Part shown: in pieces, positions 8,443 through 17,156 of the stretch
Layout of the letters: the number at the start of each line of letters is the position of its first letter
Numbering within the stretch: position 1 is the stretch's first letter
Assembly: GCA_020853885.1 (NCBI GenBank)
Contig: JADYXZ010000005.1
Span: 1 to 64,000, forward strand
Direction: 5' to 3'
DNA length: 64,000 bases
DNA from: Bradyrhizobiaceae bacterium
Lineage (GTDB): Bacteria; Pseudomonadota; Alphaproteobacteria; Rhizobiales; Xanthobacteraceae
Notes under the pieces: model-generated
What the model was told of the DNA's origin: nothing
The model's database searches: none
Seen by the model: the letters and a program-made list of their open reading frames with translations, nothing else
Made by a program: the position numbers and the translations under genes

Positions 8443-9204
8443 CTATCCGCGCAAGCCCCCGTCCGCCATCACCATCGAGCCGGTGACGAAGTTCGACAGC
8501 CCCGACGCAAGATAGAGCGCGGAGCCCGCGATCTCCTCCGGCCGCGCATGGCGGCCAAGCGGGATCGCGCTGTCGAGCAGCTTGCGGCCGTCGACGCCGC
8601 CGGCAAGCTTGCCGATCCCCGCGTCGATCTTCGCCTGGAACTCGTTGTCGATCGGCCCCGGATGCAGCGTGTTCACGCGGATGCCGCGCCGAGCCGCCTC
8701 CTTCGCCACCGTGCGCATGATGCCGACCTGCGCATGCTTCGCCGCTACGTAGGCGACCGAGCCCGGGCCACCCATGGCGCCGACCACGCTCGAGGTGATG
8801 ATGATGCTGCCGCCGTCGTTCATCTGCGGCAGGCCGTACTTGCAGGCGAGGAACGCGCCGCGCACGTGCACGGCGATCACCGCGTCGAAGCTGTCCTCGG
8901 GATACTCGGTGACCGGCGTCACCGGACCCTGGTTGCCGGCGTTGGAGAACAGGACGTCGATCTTGCCGAACGTCTGCACCGTTCGGTCGATATAGTTCTT
9001 CACCGCGTCGGCGTTGCGCACGTCCGCGGCGCAGGTCTCGACATGCGGCGAGCCGAGCGCCGATTTCGCACGCGCGAGATCGTCGTCCTTCAGGTCGACC
9101 AGCATCACCCGGGCGCCCTCGCGCACGAACAGCCCGGCGCTGGCGAGCCCCAGGCTTCCCGCTCCGCCCGTGACCACGCAGACCTTGTTGTCGAGCAATC
9201 CCAT
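8443..9204 (-). CDS. short-chain dehydrogenase/reductase
   Basis: 253 residues, classical SDR length. The cofactor motif TGGAGSLG is near residue 12, LVDLKDDD follows strand 2, and SNAGNQGP and ITSSVVGAMGG come next. The catalytic YVAAK is near residue 150, followed by RVNTLHPGPI and MVMADGG at the end. The Asp after strand 2 suggests NAD(H) preference. A strong AGGGGGA site precedes ATG 9204. It is divergent from the amidohydrolase, which may be functionally related. Substrate unknown. Confidence 0.85.
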   Translation of the reverse strand: MGLLDNKVCVVTGGAGSLGLASAGLFVREGARVMLVDLKDDDLARAKSALGSPHVETCAADVRNADAVKNYIDRTVQTFGKIDVLFSNAGNQGPVTPVTEYPEDSFDAVIAVHVRGAFLACKYGLPQMNDGGSIIITSSVVGAMGGPGSVAYVAAKHAQVGIMRTVAKEAARRGIRVNTLHPGPIDNEFQAKIDAGIGKLAGGVDGRKLLDSAIPLGRHARPEEIAGSALYLASGLSNFVTGSMVMADGGLRG

Positions 9205-9309
9205 GACGTTTCCCCCTGCGTTCGTTGGCCGGACTCTAAAACCGGCTTGTCGGATAGTGAAATCCCTCTCCGATTGATATGAAGCGGCACAGGAAAAAGC
9301 GAGGAAATC

Positions 9310-10275
9310 ATGCTGCAGAAGCCGCACTGCCCGGTGATCGCGCTGGAGGAGCACTACGGAGATCCCGAGCTCATGGCCGCCTGGGATCCGGGCGAGCGGG
9401 CGCCCGTCCCCGGCCTCAACGAGCGCATGGCCGATCTCGCCGAGTTGCGGCTGCGCGAGATGGACGAAGGCGGCGTCGACATCCAGGTGCTTTCCCACGC
9501 CGCGCCCGCGACGCAGAAGCTCGGCGCCGATGTCGCCGTGGCCCTCGCGCGCCGCGTGAACGACCGGCTCGCCGCCGCGATCGCCGTCCATCCCTCGCGC
9601 TTTGCCGGCTTCGCCACGTTGCCGACGGCCGATCCCGCCGCCTCCGCCGACGAGCTCGCGCGCTGCGTCGAGAAGCTCGGCTTCAAGGGCGCGATGCTGC
9701 ACGGCCTCGCGCACGGCGTATTCCTCGACGACCGGCGCTACTGGCCGATCTATGCGCGCGCCGAGGCGCTCGACGTGCCGGTCTATCTGCACCCGTCGCT
9801 GCCGCACCGGGCCGTGATCGACGCCTACTATAAGGACTACGTGAAAGACTATCCGGCGATCACCAGCGCCGCCTGGGGCTTCGGCGTCGAGACCGGGACG
9901 CTCGCCGTGCGCCTCATCCTTTCCAGGATATTCGAGCAGCATCCGCGGCTGAAATTCATCCTCGGCCATTTCGGCGAGATGCTGCCGTTCTTCCTCTGGC
10001 GCATCGACTTCTCGCTCAACCGGCCCGGCCGCCCGCCGATCCCGTTCCGCGACCTGTTCTGCCGGCACTTCCACGTGACGACGAGCGGCAACTTCTCCGA
10101 CTCCACGCTCCTCTGCACCATGATGGAGATGGGCGCCGACCGGATCATGTTCTCGGTCGATTATCCCTTCGTCGCCAACAAGCCGGGCGTCGACTGGCTC
10201 GCGCGCACGCCGATCGCCGACGAGGACCGGGCGAAGATCGCCTCCGGCAACGCGAAGAAGCTGCTCCGGCTGTAG
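9310..10275 (+). CDS. amidohydrolase-family decarboxylase/hydrolase (ACMSD-like)
   Basis: 321 residues. The start VIALEEHYGD carries the metal-binding EEH that replaces HxH in the ACMSD/gamma-resorcylate decarboxylase branch. LHPSLP gives the next His, FILGHFGEMLPF another, and FSVDYPF the catalytic Asp. This branch performs metal-dependent non-oxidative decarboxylation of aromatic or amino-muconate acids, or hydrolysis. An intradiol dioxygenase lies about 4.7 kb downstream, so a role in aromatic breakdown is plausible but not proven. The exact substrate cannot be read. Confidence 0.8.
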   Translation: MLQKPHCPVIALEEHYGDPELMAAWDPGERAPVPGLNERMADLAELRLREMDEGGVDIQVLSHAAPATQKLGADVAVALARRVNDRLAAAIAVHPSRFAGFATLPTADPAASADELARCVEKLGFKGAMLHGLAHGVFLDDRRYWPIYARAEALDVPVYLHPSLPHRAVIDAYYKDYVKDYPAITSAAWGFGVETGTLAVRLILSRIFEQHPRLKFILGHFGEMLPFFLWRIDFSLNRPGRPPIPFRDLFCRHFHVTTSGNFSDSTLLCTMMEMGADRIMFSVDYPFVANKPGVDWLARTPIADEDRAKIASGNAKKLLRL

Positions 10276-10502
10276 GGAATTGACCGTCGTCCAAATGGAA
10301 ATTGCTGCGGGCTCCGCTCCCGCGGTCGCGACCGAAAAGTCGAGAGGAATCAATCGGCTTGATTTCGGACGGAGAAGGACTGTCCGGTCTGCAAGCGGCA
10401 GGATGAATCGCCACTGTCATGCCGGCGACATTGACTCCATCATCCCCTATGGCAAGAATTTCGCAGTCTTCACGCAGGGTGAGGACGCAATTGGGGGTTT
10501 TC

Positions 10503-10652
10503 ATGAGGAAGCTGGCACTCGTATTCGCGGTGGCCGTCACCTTCGGCATCGTCGCCACACCGTTCGTGCAGGCGGTCGCGGCCGACAAGAAGCTGTGGGA
10601 AGGCTGGATCGAGGAAGTGAAGAAAGCCGCTGAGGGCGCGAAGAAGAAATAA
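10503..10652 (+). CDS. 49-residue secreted peptide
   Basis: MRKLALVFAVAVTFGIVATP begins a signal peptide. The mature part is about 24 residues, rich in Lys and Glu (KKLWEGWIEEVKKAAEGAKK), and likely an amphipathic helix. GGGGG precedes the ATG at good spacing, and a strong terminator follows the stop. Function unknown. Confidence 0.5.
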   Translation: MRKLALVFAVAVTFGIVATPFVQAVAADKKLWEGWIEEVKKAAEGAKKK

Positions 10653-10672
10653 CGCCCCCGGCTCTGAATCGC

Positions 10673-10716
10673 AGCGCCTCGCGCGGCCAAGGCCGACGAG
10701 GCGCTTGCTTTTTGTT
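10673..10716 (+). terminator. rho-independent terminator
   Basis: AGCGCCTCG (10673-10681) pairs with CGAGGCGCT (10697-10705), with GGCC/GGCC inside, then TGCTTTTTGTT. It sits between convergent genes. Confidence 0.75.
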
Positions 10717-10757
10717 CGCCCCCGCAACGGGGAGCGAAATGTTGCTTCGAGCAACGA

Positions 10758-11633
10758 TTACTGCGTTTCGATCGTCCGCACGACGCTGGACGTCGGCCGC
10801 GTGCTGAGCGTCGGCAGCTTCGCCTGCTTGTTCAGCATCTCGTCGTATTCCGGCAGCGAGTTGAGCGGATTCTTGGCCGTCATGTGGACGACCTTGTAAC
10901 CCTTCTCCTTGAACTGCTTCAGCAGTTCGGGCGTGGCAGCCGCCGTGTGCTTCTGGAAATCGTGCATCAGCACGATGCCCTTGCCGTGCTTCTCCAGCTT
11001 CTTCATCACCGACTCGATGATCCGCTCCGGCGTGCGCATCGTGAAGTCGAAGGAATCGAGATCGGTCGAGAAGATGCCGATGTTCCGTTCGCCGAGATAG
11101 GTGACGATCTCCGGCGGATGCTTCAGCACCGGCGCCCGGAAGAACGGCGCGATCGGACGATCGCCGGCCGCCCACTTCACTGCCGCAATGCCGAGCTCGA
11201 TTTCCGTCTTCGCCTCCGCAAATTTCTTGCGCGAGAGATTCTGATGCGACCAGGTGTGATTGCCGATCGTGTGCCCCGCATCGGCGACCTGCTTCAGCAC
11301 TTCCGGATAATAGGTGGCGTGCTTGCCGATCGGGAAAAACGTCGCACGCACGCATTCGTCGGCGAGCGCCTTCAGGACGGACGGCGTGGTTGCCTCCCAC
11401 GGCCCGTCGTCGAAGGTCAGCACGACCTCGTTGCGCCGCAGGAAATCGTGCTGGCGGAAATGCTCGAAGCCGAATCCCGGCCCCCCGGTCGTGTCGATCT
11501 CCACGACCCGGGAGACGCCGAGCGCATTCGGATTGGCGCATGCGGGCGCCGCCGGCTTGCCTTGCGCCATCGCAGCGCCTCCGGCCAGCGCGAACGCCGG
11601 CACGGCAACCATAAGAGCAACGGCAACTCGCAT
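10758..11633 (-). CDS. polysaccharide deacetylase (NodB homology domain), secreted
   Basis: 291 residues with a signal peptide (MRVAVALMVAVPAFALAGGA). The NodB domain starts with LTFDDGPWEATTP at about residue 72 (the catalytic Asp and metal Asp). HTWSHQNLS near 125 gives the HxxxH metal ligands, then PFFRAPVLKHP, and GIVLMHDFQKHTA supplies the last His. Such CE4 enzymes remove N- or O-acetyl groups from cell-wall or capsular sugars. The substrate is not evident from context. GAGGGG precedes the ATG. Confidence 0.85.
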   Translation of the reverse strand: MRVAVALMVAVPAFALAGGAAMAQGKPAAPACANPNALGVSRVVEIDTTGGPGFGFEHFRQHDFLRRNEVVLTFDDGPWEATTPSVLKALADECVRATFFPIGKHATYYPEVLKQVADAGHTIGNHTWSHQNLSRKKFAEAKTEIELGIAAVKWAAGDRPIAPFFRAPVLKHPPEIVTYLGERNIGIFSTDLDSFDFTMRTPERIIESVMKKLEKHGKGIVLMHDFQKHTAAATPELLKQFKEKGYKVVHMTAKNPLNSLPEYDEMLNKQAKLPTLSTRPTSSVVRTIETQ

Positions 11634-12087
11634 ACGCTGAACCCCTCTGATGCAGGAAGACTGACTTATTTGGAGGTAAGTGTAGAGATTCTTGCCGCCG
11701 CCGTCATCCACCCTCGCCGCAGCAATGTGAATCCTTCAAGGCAAACGAGATTCAGAGATTCCGCGGCGGCAAGAGCGCCTGCCTCAGAACGCCGGGCTGG
11801 ACCGGTAAGGAGTATTTACCGCTACCCCTCCGGCAGAATTCCTGATGCTGTCGCCGGGATGCCACGCCCGATATCGGGCCTGTCTCCGGCGACGCGCCTG
11901 CGGCAAGCGGGATTCGCATGCGCCCTGAGCGGCTTGCATCCCCTTTGTGCGCTGCAATGGAGGTGCCCCTGTCGATTGCGTCGCAGGGGGCTTCATCGCC
12001 GCCGCGCTCTAATCGATTGACTTTCTTCGGCATTTGAAGGGAATCTAGCGCCGCTAATTGTCCCAAAATGGGCTAAAGGGGAGCATC
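11634..12087. other. divergent intergenic region without a recognised gene
   Basis: 454 bases. The only structure noted is a spaced inverted repeat, CTTGCCGCCG at 11691-11700 and CGGCGGCAAG at 11764-11773; in GC-rich DNA this may be chance. Open frames across it are extensions or shadows. Confidence 0.35.
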
Positions 12088-12324
12088 ATGAAAAAATTCG
12101 GTCTCGTTCTCGCAGCAGTGTCGGCGCTTGCGCTCGGCTCGTTGGTTTCCGCGCAGCCCGCACGCGCGGACGCGGGCGCCACGATCGCCATCGTCGGCGG
12201 GCTGGGTTGGGGCTATTGCCACATCACCTACGGACAGCCGCGCCAGACTCCGCTCTGCGCCTGGCACGACTACTGGCATGCCCAGTGGCACCCGGCGCCG
12301 GCGCCCGCGCCGAAGAAGAAGTAA
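12088..12324 (+). CDS. small secreted protein, Trp/His-rich
   Basis: 78 residues. Signal peptide MKKFGLVLAAVSALALGSLV with cleavage expected after ARA. The mature part is Gly/aromatic-rich (GGLGWGYCHITYG, CAWHDYWHAQWHP) and ends APAPAPKKK. The two Cys may form a disulfide. AAGGGGAG sits before the ATG. The pre-cleavage QPARAD resembles the three paralogues at 23.2-24.5 kb, but the mature part differs. Confidence 0.6.
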   Translation: MKKFGLVLAAVSALALGSLVSAQPARADAGATIAIVGGLGWGYCHITYGQPRQTPLCAWHDYWHAQWHPAPAPAPKKK

Positions 12325-12335
12325 GATCGCAACGC

Positions 12336-12370
12336 GGCGGCGGAACGGAATTTCGTTCAGCCGCCGGTTT
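12336..12370 (+). terminator. probable terminator
   Basis: GGCGGC (12336-12341) pairs with GCCGCC (12360-12365), with GAAC/GTTC inside and one mismatch, followed by GGTTTCGG. The T-tract is poor. Located between convergent genes. Confidence 0.45.
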
Positions 12371-12444
12371 CGGATATGTGCGAGCGTCGCGCGAGCTCAC
12401 GGGCTCGGCGGCGCTCGTCGCATTTTTGGCTCGCGGGCACGAAG

Positions 12445-13176
12445 CTACTTCGGCGCAATCTCGAAGACCGCGCTGACCCGCGCGCGGATTTCCTGCTCGC
12501 CGGCCTCGATCGGCACCGGCGCGCGCGCCGCGGCTTCCGCCTGCATCCGCATCACGACCGGCCGCGGACCATCGAGCAACTCCTCCGCAATCGAGAGGAT
12601 GCGCACGATCCGCACGCCCGCGGCATCAGCCAAGAGATTCGCCTTGCGCATCGCTTCCTTGGTCGCCGCAACGCGCGCCGCGTCGCGCACCGGCCCCGGC
12701 TCCGCGAGCGTGAGCTCGATGCCGCGGATCTGGTTGGCGCCGCTTGTCACCAGCCGGTCGAGCAGCGCGCCGAGCTTGTCGAGATCGCGTACGCGCACCG
12801 AGACGTTGTTGCTCGCCTCGTAGGCGACGAGCTTCGGCGCCTCGCGCGAGCCCTGCCCCGGATAGGAATATTGCGGCCGCAGCGAAAGCTGGCTCGTCTC
12901 GATGTCCTTCGCGTCGATCCCCGCTTCTTTCACGGCCGCGATCACCGCGGTCATCGCCTTGGAGTTTTGCGCCAGCGCATCGCGCGCGAGCGGCGCCTGC
13001 GAGACGACGCCGACCGACACCACCGCCATGTCCGGTCGGGCGGCGACAAGACCTTCGCCGGTGACGGCAAGCGTTGGCACGTTCTTTTCCTGCGCCGCCG
13101 CCGGGAAAACGAGCGCAAGCACCAAGGGCAGCGCCAGAACAATGCCGGCACGGAACGGCGAAAGGGCGAGCGTCAT
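12445..13176 (-). CDS. SIMPL (DUF541) domain periplasmic protein
   Basis: 243 residues with a signal peptide ending near PAAAQEK. The SIMPL fold shows as LAVTGEGLVAARPDMAVVSV, then VGVVSQAPLARDALAQN, VIAAVKEAGIDAKDIETSQL and YEASNNVSVRVRDLDKLGAL. The family (including Brucella BP26) forms channel-like oligomers in the periplasm; its function is uncertain. ATG 13176 has AGGA five to six bases upstream, better than the in-frame ATG 13188. Confidence 0.85.
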   Translation of the reverse strand: MTLALSPFRAGIVLALPLVLALVFPAAAQEKNVPTLAVTGEGLVAARPDMAVVSVGVVSQAPLARDALAQNSKAMTAVIAAVKEAGIDAKDIETSQLSLRPQYSYPGQGSREAPKLVAYEASNNVSVRVRDLDKLGALLDRLVTSGANQIRGIELTLAEPGPVRDAARVAATKEAMRKANLLADAAGVRIVRILSIAEELLDGPRPVVMRMQAEAAARAPVPIEAGEQEIRARVSAVFEIAPK

Positions 13177-13244
13177 GGGTTCCTCCATCGCAACCCCGTG
13201 AACGAGCACGACGTTCTGGGCCGGATTGCGGCGGAAGCTTACGC

Positions 13245-13592
13245 TTACCAGCGCTGAAAGACGAAGAACGCCCCGAGCGCGATCAGGGTGAAGCCGATCG
13301 CGTGATTCCAGCCGAGCGGCTCGTTGAGATAGAGCGCCGAGAAGCCCGCGAACACGACAAGCGTGATGACCTCCTGCATCGTCTTCAGCTCGGCGGTCGT
13401 ATAGACCGCGCTGCCGATGCGGTTGGCCGGCACCGCCAGGCAATACTCGATGAAGGCGATGCCCCAGCTCGCGAGGATCGCCAGGATCAGCGGCGTCGTC
13501 TTGTATTTGAGGTGCCCGTACCAGGCGAATGTCATGAAGATGTTGGACGCGATCAAAAGGGCGATCGGCGTCAGCGCAGGGGTGAGCGGCAT
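13245..13592 (-). CDS. DUF486 family small membrane protein
   Basis: 115 residues, four hydrophobic helices. NIFMTFAWYGHLKY, SWGIAFIEYCLAVPANRIG and FSALYLNEPLGWNHAIGF are typical DUF486 sequences (DMT-like, EmrE-sized). Role unknown. It lies upstream of the SIMPL gene in the same direction, 68 bases apart. The start MPLTPAL fits the family; the frame upstream is Arg-rich and not credible. Confidence 0.82.
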   Translation of the reverse strand: MPLTPALTPIALLIASNIFMTFAWYGHLKYKTTPLILAILASWGIAFIEYCLAVPANRIGSAVYTTAELKTMQEVITLVVFAGFSALYLNEPLGWNHAIGFTLIALGAFFVFQRW

Positions 13593-13796
13593 GGCGGCAG
13601 GACGATCCGCGCGTCCGGCGCGGGCGATCCGGCCGCGGCAGCCGGACGGGGCCATATCTACGTCGCCGGCCCGATTCCCGCATAGCCCGCCAATGCGGCA
13701 TTCGGGCGCGCGGAACCGCGCTTCTTCGTCCGCCTCCGCTCCGTCACGATCTTTCTCTAGTTGATGCTTGATTCACACGGCACCGGAGACTGTCGA

Positions 13797-14576
13797 ATGC
13801 GCCTCGTGCTGTTGCTTCCCGGCATTCTCCTCCCCCTCCTGCTCGCGTCGGCTCCGGCCAACGCGATCAAGAAGGTGCCCTATCCCGAGATCGCGGTCCG
13901 GGGCCTCCCGGTCTTCAAGGGCGATCCCGGCCTCGACGAATTGCGCAAGCGGCTCACCGCCGCCGTCGCCGCGAAAGACGCCAATGCCGCCGCCGCGCTC
14001 GCGGCGCCGAGCTTCGAATGGACCGCCGGCGGCGTTCCGGTCGACGAATTCGATCCCAAGCGCGACGCTGTCCATAATTTCAAGGTCGCGTTCGGATTTC
14101 GCCCGGCCGGAAAAGACGCCGACGGCCCGACCGAGGTCGGCCCGCAGTGGGAGCTGCTGAACTATTTCGCCACCGACGAAACGCTGACGCAGGAAGCCAA
14201 TTCCACACTCGTGTGCGGCTCCACCGCCGCCAGGGTCACCGATGAAGCCGCGCTGGAGGACGCGCTCCAGCGCATCGACGAGCCCGACGACCTGTCGGAG
14301 TGGGTTTACTCCCTCGGCGAGATCGCGTTGACCGCAGCGCCCGACGGCGGCGCACCCGTGGCCAAGGTCAAGAGCGTGGCCATGCCGATCGTCGCCGTGC
14401 ATCCGGCGCCATCCGGAGATGCCGCCCCCGCGCCGACGCATTTCGAGCTCCTGCTGCCGTCGGGGAAATCCGGCTGGACGCCGATCCAGGGCCTGCGCCC
14501 GCTGTTCATCGACCGCATGTGCTTCGCCAAGGTCGGCAACGAGTGGAAGATCGCGGTTTACGATCAGGCGGAGTGA
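13797..14576 (+). CDS. secreted protein of unknown function
   Basis: 259 residues. Signal peptide MRLVLLLPGILLPLLLASAP, then a mature domain. Notable stretches are RKRLTAAVAAKDANAAAALA, VAFGFRPAGKD and LLLPSGKSGWTPIQGLRPLF, with FAKVGNEWKIAVYDQAE at the end. The last segment looks like the end of an SH3-like or NTF2-like fold, but I do not recognise a family. GGAGA precedes the chosen ATG. Confidence 0.65.
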   Translation: MRLVLLLPGILLPLLLASAPANAIKKVPYPEIAVRGLPVFKGDPGLDELRKRLTAAVAAKDANAAAALAAPSFEWTAGGVPVDEFDPKRDAVHNFKVAFGFRPAGKDADGPTEVGPQWELLNYFATDETLTQEANSTLVCGSTAARVTDEAALEDALQRIDEPDDLSEWVYSLGEIALTAAPDGGAPVAKVKSVAMPIVAVHPAPSGDAAPAPTHFELLLPSGKSGWTPIQGLRPLFIDRMCFAKVGNEWKIAVYDQAE

Positions 14577-14628
14577 GAGCTCGCTCGGAGCAAATGGAAC
14601 AAATCTGCGTGCATACCGTTGTGAACAC

Positions 14629-14653
14629 GCGCGGCTAATGAGCCGCGCTTTCG
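14629..14653 (+). terminator. probable terminator
   Basis: GCGCGGCT (14629-14636), AATG loop, AGCCGCGC (14641-14648), then TTTCG. Good stem, short T-tract. Confidence 0.45.
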
Positions 14654-14678
14654 CAGCGGTCCGTCCGAGGAACCGGTC

Positions 14679-14879
14679 ATGCCGTATGCCCGCGCTCGCT
14701 ACTATCTCACCCCGCCTTCGCTCGCCATTTTTGCCATATCGCTCGTGCTCGCGATCGCCGCGTTTCTCGTGCGCTATCTCGGGATCGCGATCCCCATTCT
14801 GAACACGGCAAGAATCTTCGATGTGCTCGCGATCGCTTACATTCTTCTGATGCTGGGCGTCCTCGTTCGGAGGATCTAG
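14679..14879 (+). CDS. small two-helix membrane protein
   Basis: 66 residues. Two helices are visible, LAIFAISLVLAIAAFLVRYL and VLAIAYILLMLGVLVRRI, joined by a short loop. The N-terminus MPYARARYYLTPPS is basic-aromatic. The pattern is common in Hyphomicrobiales as a hypothetical protein. GAGGAA lies about 8 bases before the ATG. Confidence 0.6.
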   Translation: MPYARARYYLTPPSLAIFAISLVLAIAAFLVRYLGIAIPILNTARIFDVLAIAYILLMLGVLVRRI

Positions 14880-14974
14880 CCCACACGTTAAATCGCTGCC
14901 CATCGCGAGTTGGGACGGCGCTTGCGCCTCCCTCGCAGCTCCCGTTAGATCGGCGCTGAGCCCGGGAGGCGCCG

Positions 14975-15868
14975 ATGATCATCGAGAACCAACAAGAAGT
15001 GACAGACGCGGTGCTCGAAGCCGTCAACCGCACCGCCGATCCGCGGCTGCGCGAGATCACCGGCGCCCTGGTCCGCCACCTGCACGCCTTCGCCCGCGAG
15101 GTGAAGCTGACCGAGGACGAGTTCCGCACCGCCTGCGCTTATGTCGCCGCGCTCGGACAGAAGACCACGCCGACTCACAACGAGGTCGTGCTGATGGCAG
15201 GCTCGCTCGGCTTCTCCACCCTCATCTGCCTGCTCAACAACGGCAACAACGGCCAGACCGAAACCTCGGCCAACCTGCTCGGCCCGTTCTGGCGGCTGAA
15301 CTCGCCGCGTACCGAGAGCGGCGCCTCGATTGTGCGTTCGCCCACGCCGGGGCCGGCAATCTTCGTCAACATCTGGGTGCAGGATCAGAGCGGCAAGCCG
15401 GTCGCCGACGCCGAGGTCGATGTCTGGCATTCGTCGCCCGAGGGCTTCTATGAAAACCAGGACCCGAAGCAGGCGCCCATGAACCTGCGCGGCAAGTTCA
15501 CCACCAACAGGGACGGCCATTTCAATTTCCGCAGCGTGAAGCCCGCGGGCTACCCCATTCCCATCGACGGGCCGGTGGGCGACCTCATTCGCGCGCAGGG
15601 CCGCCACAACTACCGGCCTGCCCACCTGCACTTCCTCATCTTCAAGCCCGGCTTCAAGACACTGATCTCGCAAGTTTACGTCAATGATGACCCCGTGCTG
15701 GACACCGACGTGCAGTTCGGCGTCACCCGCGCCCTGATCGGCAACTACGTCCGCCACGAGAACGAGCCGGCGCCCGCGCCCGACGTGCAAGGCCCTTGGT
15801 ATTCGCTCGACTACACTTTTAAGATGGAGACGGGCGAAGCGAAGCTGCCGCGCCCGCCGATCGACTGA
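14975..15868 (+). CDS. intradiol ring-cleavage dioxygenase (hydroxyquinol 1,2-dioxygenase type)
   Basis: 297 residues. The N-terminal helical domain is typical of catechol/hydroxyquinol dioxygenases. The catalytic domain follows from LLGPFWR. Predicted Fe(III) ligands are Tyr159 (GFYENQ), Tyr193 (AGYPIP), His217 and His219 (YRPAHLHF). The family opens 1,2-diols between the hydroxyls; hydroxyquinol gives maleylacetate. Overall length and the LLGPFW / HYRPAHLHF pattern fit hydroxyquinol rather than catechol enzymes, but catechol cannot be excluded. The flavin monooxygenase that follows after 60 bases supports a catabolic unit. Confidence 0.85.
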   Translation: MIIENQQEVTDAVLEAVNRTADPRLREITGALVRHLHAFAREVKLTEDEFRTACAYVAALGQKTTPTHNEVVLMAGSLGFSTLICLLNNGNNGQTETSANLLGPFWRLNSPRTESGASIVRSPTPGPAIFVNIWVQDQSGKPVADAEVDVWHSSPEGFYENQDPKQAPMNLRGKFTTNRDGHFNFRSVKPAGYPIPIDGPVGDLIRAQGRHNYRPAHLHFLIFKPGFKTLISQVYVNDDPVLDTDVQFGVTRALIGNYVRHENEPAPAPDVQGPWYSLDYTFKMETGEAKLPRPPID

Positions 15869-15928
15869 ATCAAGCAGAAGAAAACTTGTTTTGCGCCGCC
15901 GGTCGCCGCGCACGGGGGAAATGTTGCG

Positions 15929-17137
15929 ATGAAGGTCTATGTCTTCGACCTCTTAGCTTACGACCGTCATTTCGAGGACGCCAAGGCCGAGCGCTTTCTT
16001 CCCTATCCGCTGCCGCGCAAGCATTTCGATCCAGAGATCGCCGCGCGCAGCTACGAGGAGCACCTCAAGGTGTGGGAGGAGATGGATCGCCTCGGCTTCG
16101 ACGGCGTCGGCCTGAACGAGCACCACACCACGCCGCACGGGCTGATGAACTCGCCGAACATGATGGCGGCCGTCGCCGCGCAGCGCACCAAGCGGCTCAA
16201 GTTCCTGATCCTCGGCAACCTGCTCCCGCTGCATAACCCGCTGCGCATCGCCGAGGAGCTGGCGATGGCCGACTGCCTGTCGCGCGGCCGCGTCATTTCC
16301 GGCATCGCCCGCGGCGTGCCGCGCGAGTACAAGGTCTATCGCGTGCCCATGGCGGAATCGCGCGCCCGCTTCGAGGAAGCCTTCGACGTGATCATCAAGG
16401 CGTGGACGCAGGAGTCGTTCACGCACGAAGGCAAGTTCTGGAACTACAAGGACGTCGCCATCTGGCCGCGGCCCTACCAGCAGCCCCACCCGCCCGTGTG
16501 GATTCCCTTCACCGGCAGCCGCGAGACGATCGAGTTCGCCGGCAGGCACAATCTCACCGGCGTCATCCATTACATGCACAAGGGCCTGACCGAGGACATC
16601 GTCGGCCTGTTCGCACGCGCGCTCGCGCAGCACGGCCACCGCATCACGCCCGACAACCTGTGCGTCGTCACCGACGCCTACGTCGCGGACAGCAAGGCGA
16701 AAGCCGTCGACGAATACGCGCCCTACTTCCTCTATTTCAACCAGACACTCTGGCACCACGGCAGCCTGCCCGACAAGGACGCGCCGCCGCCGAAGGCGCA
16801 GGGCTTCGTCAGCTCGTCGTCGCTCGACTACGTGCGGCCGGAGAACAAGCCCTTCGCCGAGATGGACCGCGCCAAGATCCGCAACATGACGCGCGCCGAC
16901 GTCGAGCAGCGCGTCGCCGCCAACGAGCTCGCCTGGGGCAACCCGAAGGAAGTCGCCGACCGCCTCATCGAAGTCGCCGAGATCGCCGGCGCCAACTCGG
17001 TCATGGTGATGCTCAACCAGGGCGCGGTCCCGAACGACATGTTCCTCGAGCAGGTCCGCCGCTTCGGCCGCAACGTGCTGCCGAGGCTCCAGGCGCACGA
17101 GGTCAAGCGCATTCCGGCGACGGCGCTCGCCGGCTAG
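15929..17137 (+). CDS. LLM-class flavin-dependent monooxygenase (bacterial luciferase-like)
   Basis: 402 residues, TIM-barrel of the luciferase family. FDGVGLNEHHTTPHG is the typical substrate/flavin region. LKFLILGNLLPLHNPLRIAE, LSRGRVISGIARGVPREY, PPVWIPFTGSRETIEFA and WGNPKEVADRL also match. These enzymes use reduced flavin supplied by a reductase and add oxygen to a carbon substrate. Adjacent to the dioxygenase on the same strand, so it may hydroxylate an aromatic precursor; this is inference. GGGGGA precedes the ATG. Confidence 0.85.
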   Translation: MKVYVFDLLAYDRHFEDAKAERFLPYPLPRKHFDPEIAARSYEEHLKVWEEMDRLGFDGVGLNEHHTTPHGLMNSPNMMAAVAAQRTKRLKFLILGNLLPLHNPLRIAEELAMADCLSRGRVISGIARGVPREYKVYRVPMAESRARFEEAFDVIIKAWTQESFTHEGKFWNYKDVAIWPRPYQQPHPPVWIPFTGSRETIEFAGRHNLTGVIHYMHKGLTEDIVGLFARALAQHGHRITPDNLCVVTDAYVADSKAKAVDEYAPYFLYFNQTLWHHGSLPDKDAPPPKAQGFVSSSSLDYVRPENKPFAEMDRAKIRNMTRADVEQRVAANELAWGNPKEVADRLIEVAEIAGANSVMVMLNQGAVPNDMFLEQVRRFGRNVLPRLQAHEVKRIPATALAG

Positions 17138-17156
17138 CGTCCGCTGCCGGCACGGC

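Noticed and set aside
8443-10353. A 636-codon frame joining the SDR with sequence antisense to the amidohydrolase
   Set aside because: The SDR has a clear start at 9204 with AGGGGGA in front. The upstream part is a shadow of the opposite gene.
11691-11773. Spaced inverted repeat CTTGCCGCCG / CGGCGGCAAG
   Set aside because: Short GC-rich arms 63 bases apart are likely by chance; no other support.
10884-12020. A 378-codon plus-strand frame opposite the polysaccharide deacetylase
   Set aside because: Shadow of the deacetylase, with a Leu/Arg-rich reading that lacks motifs.
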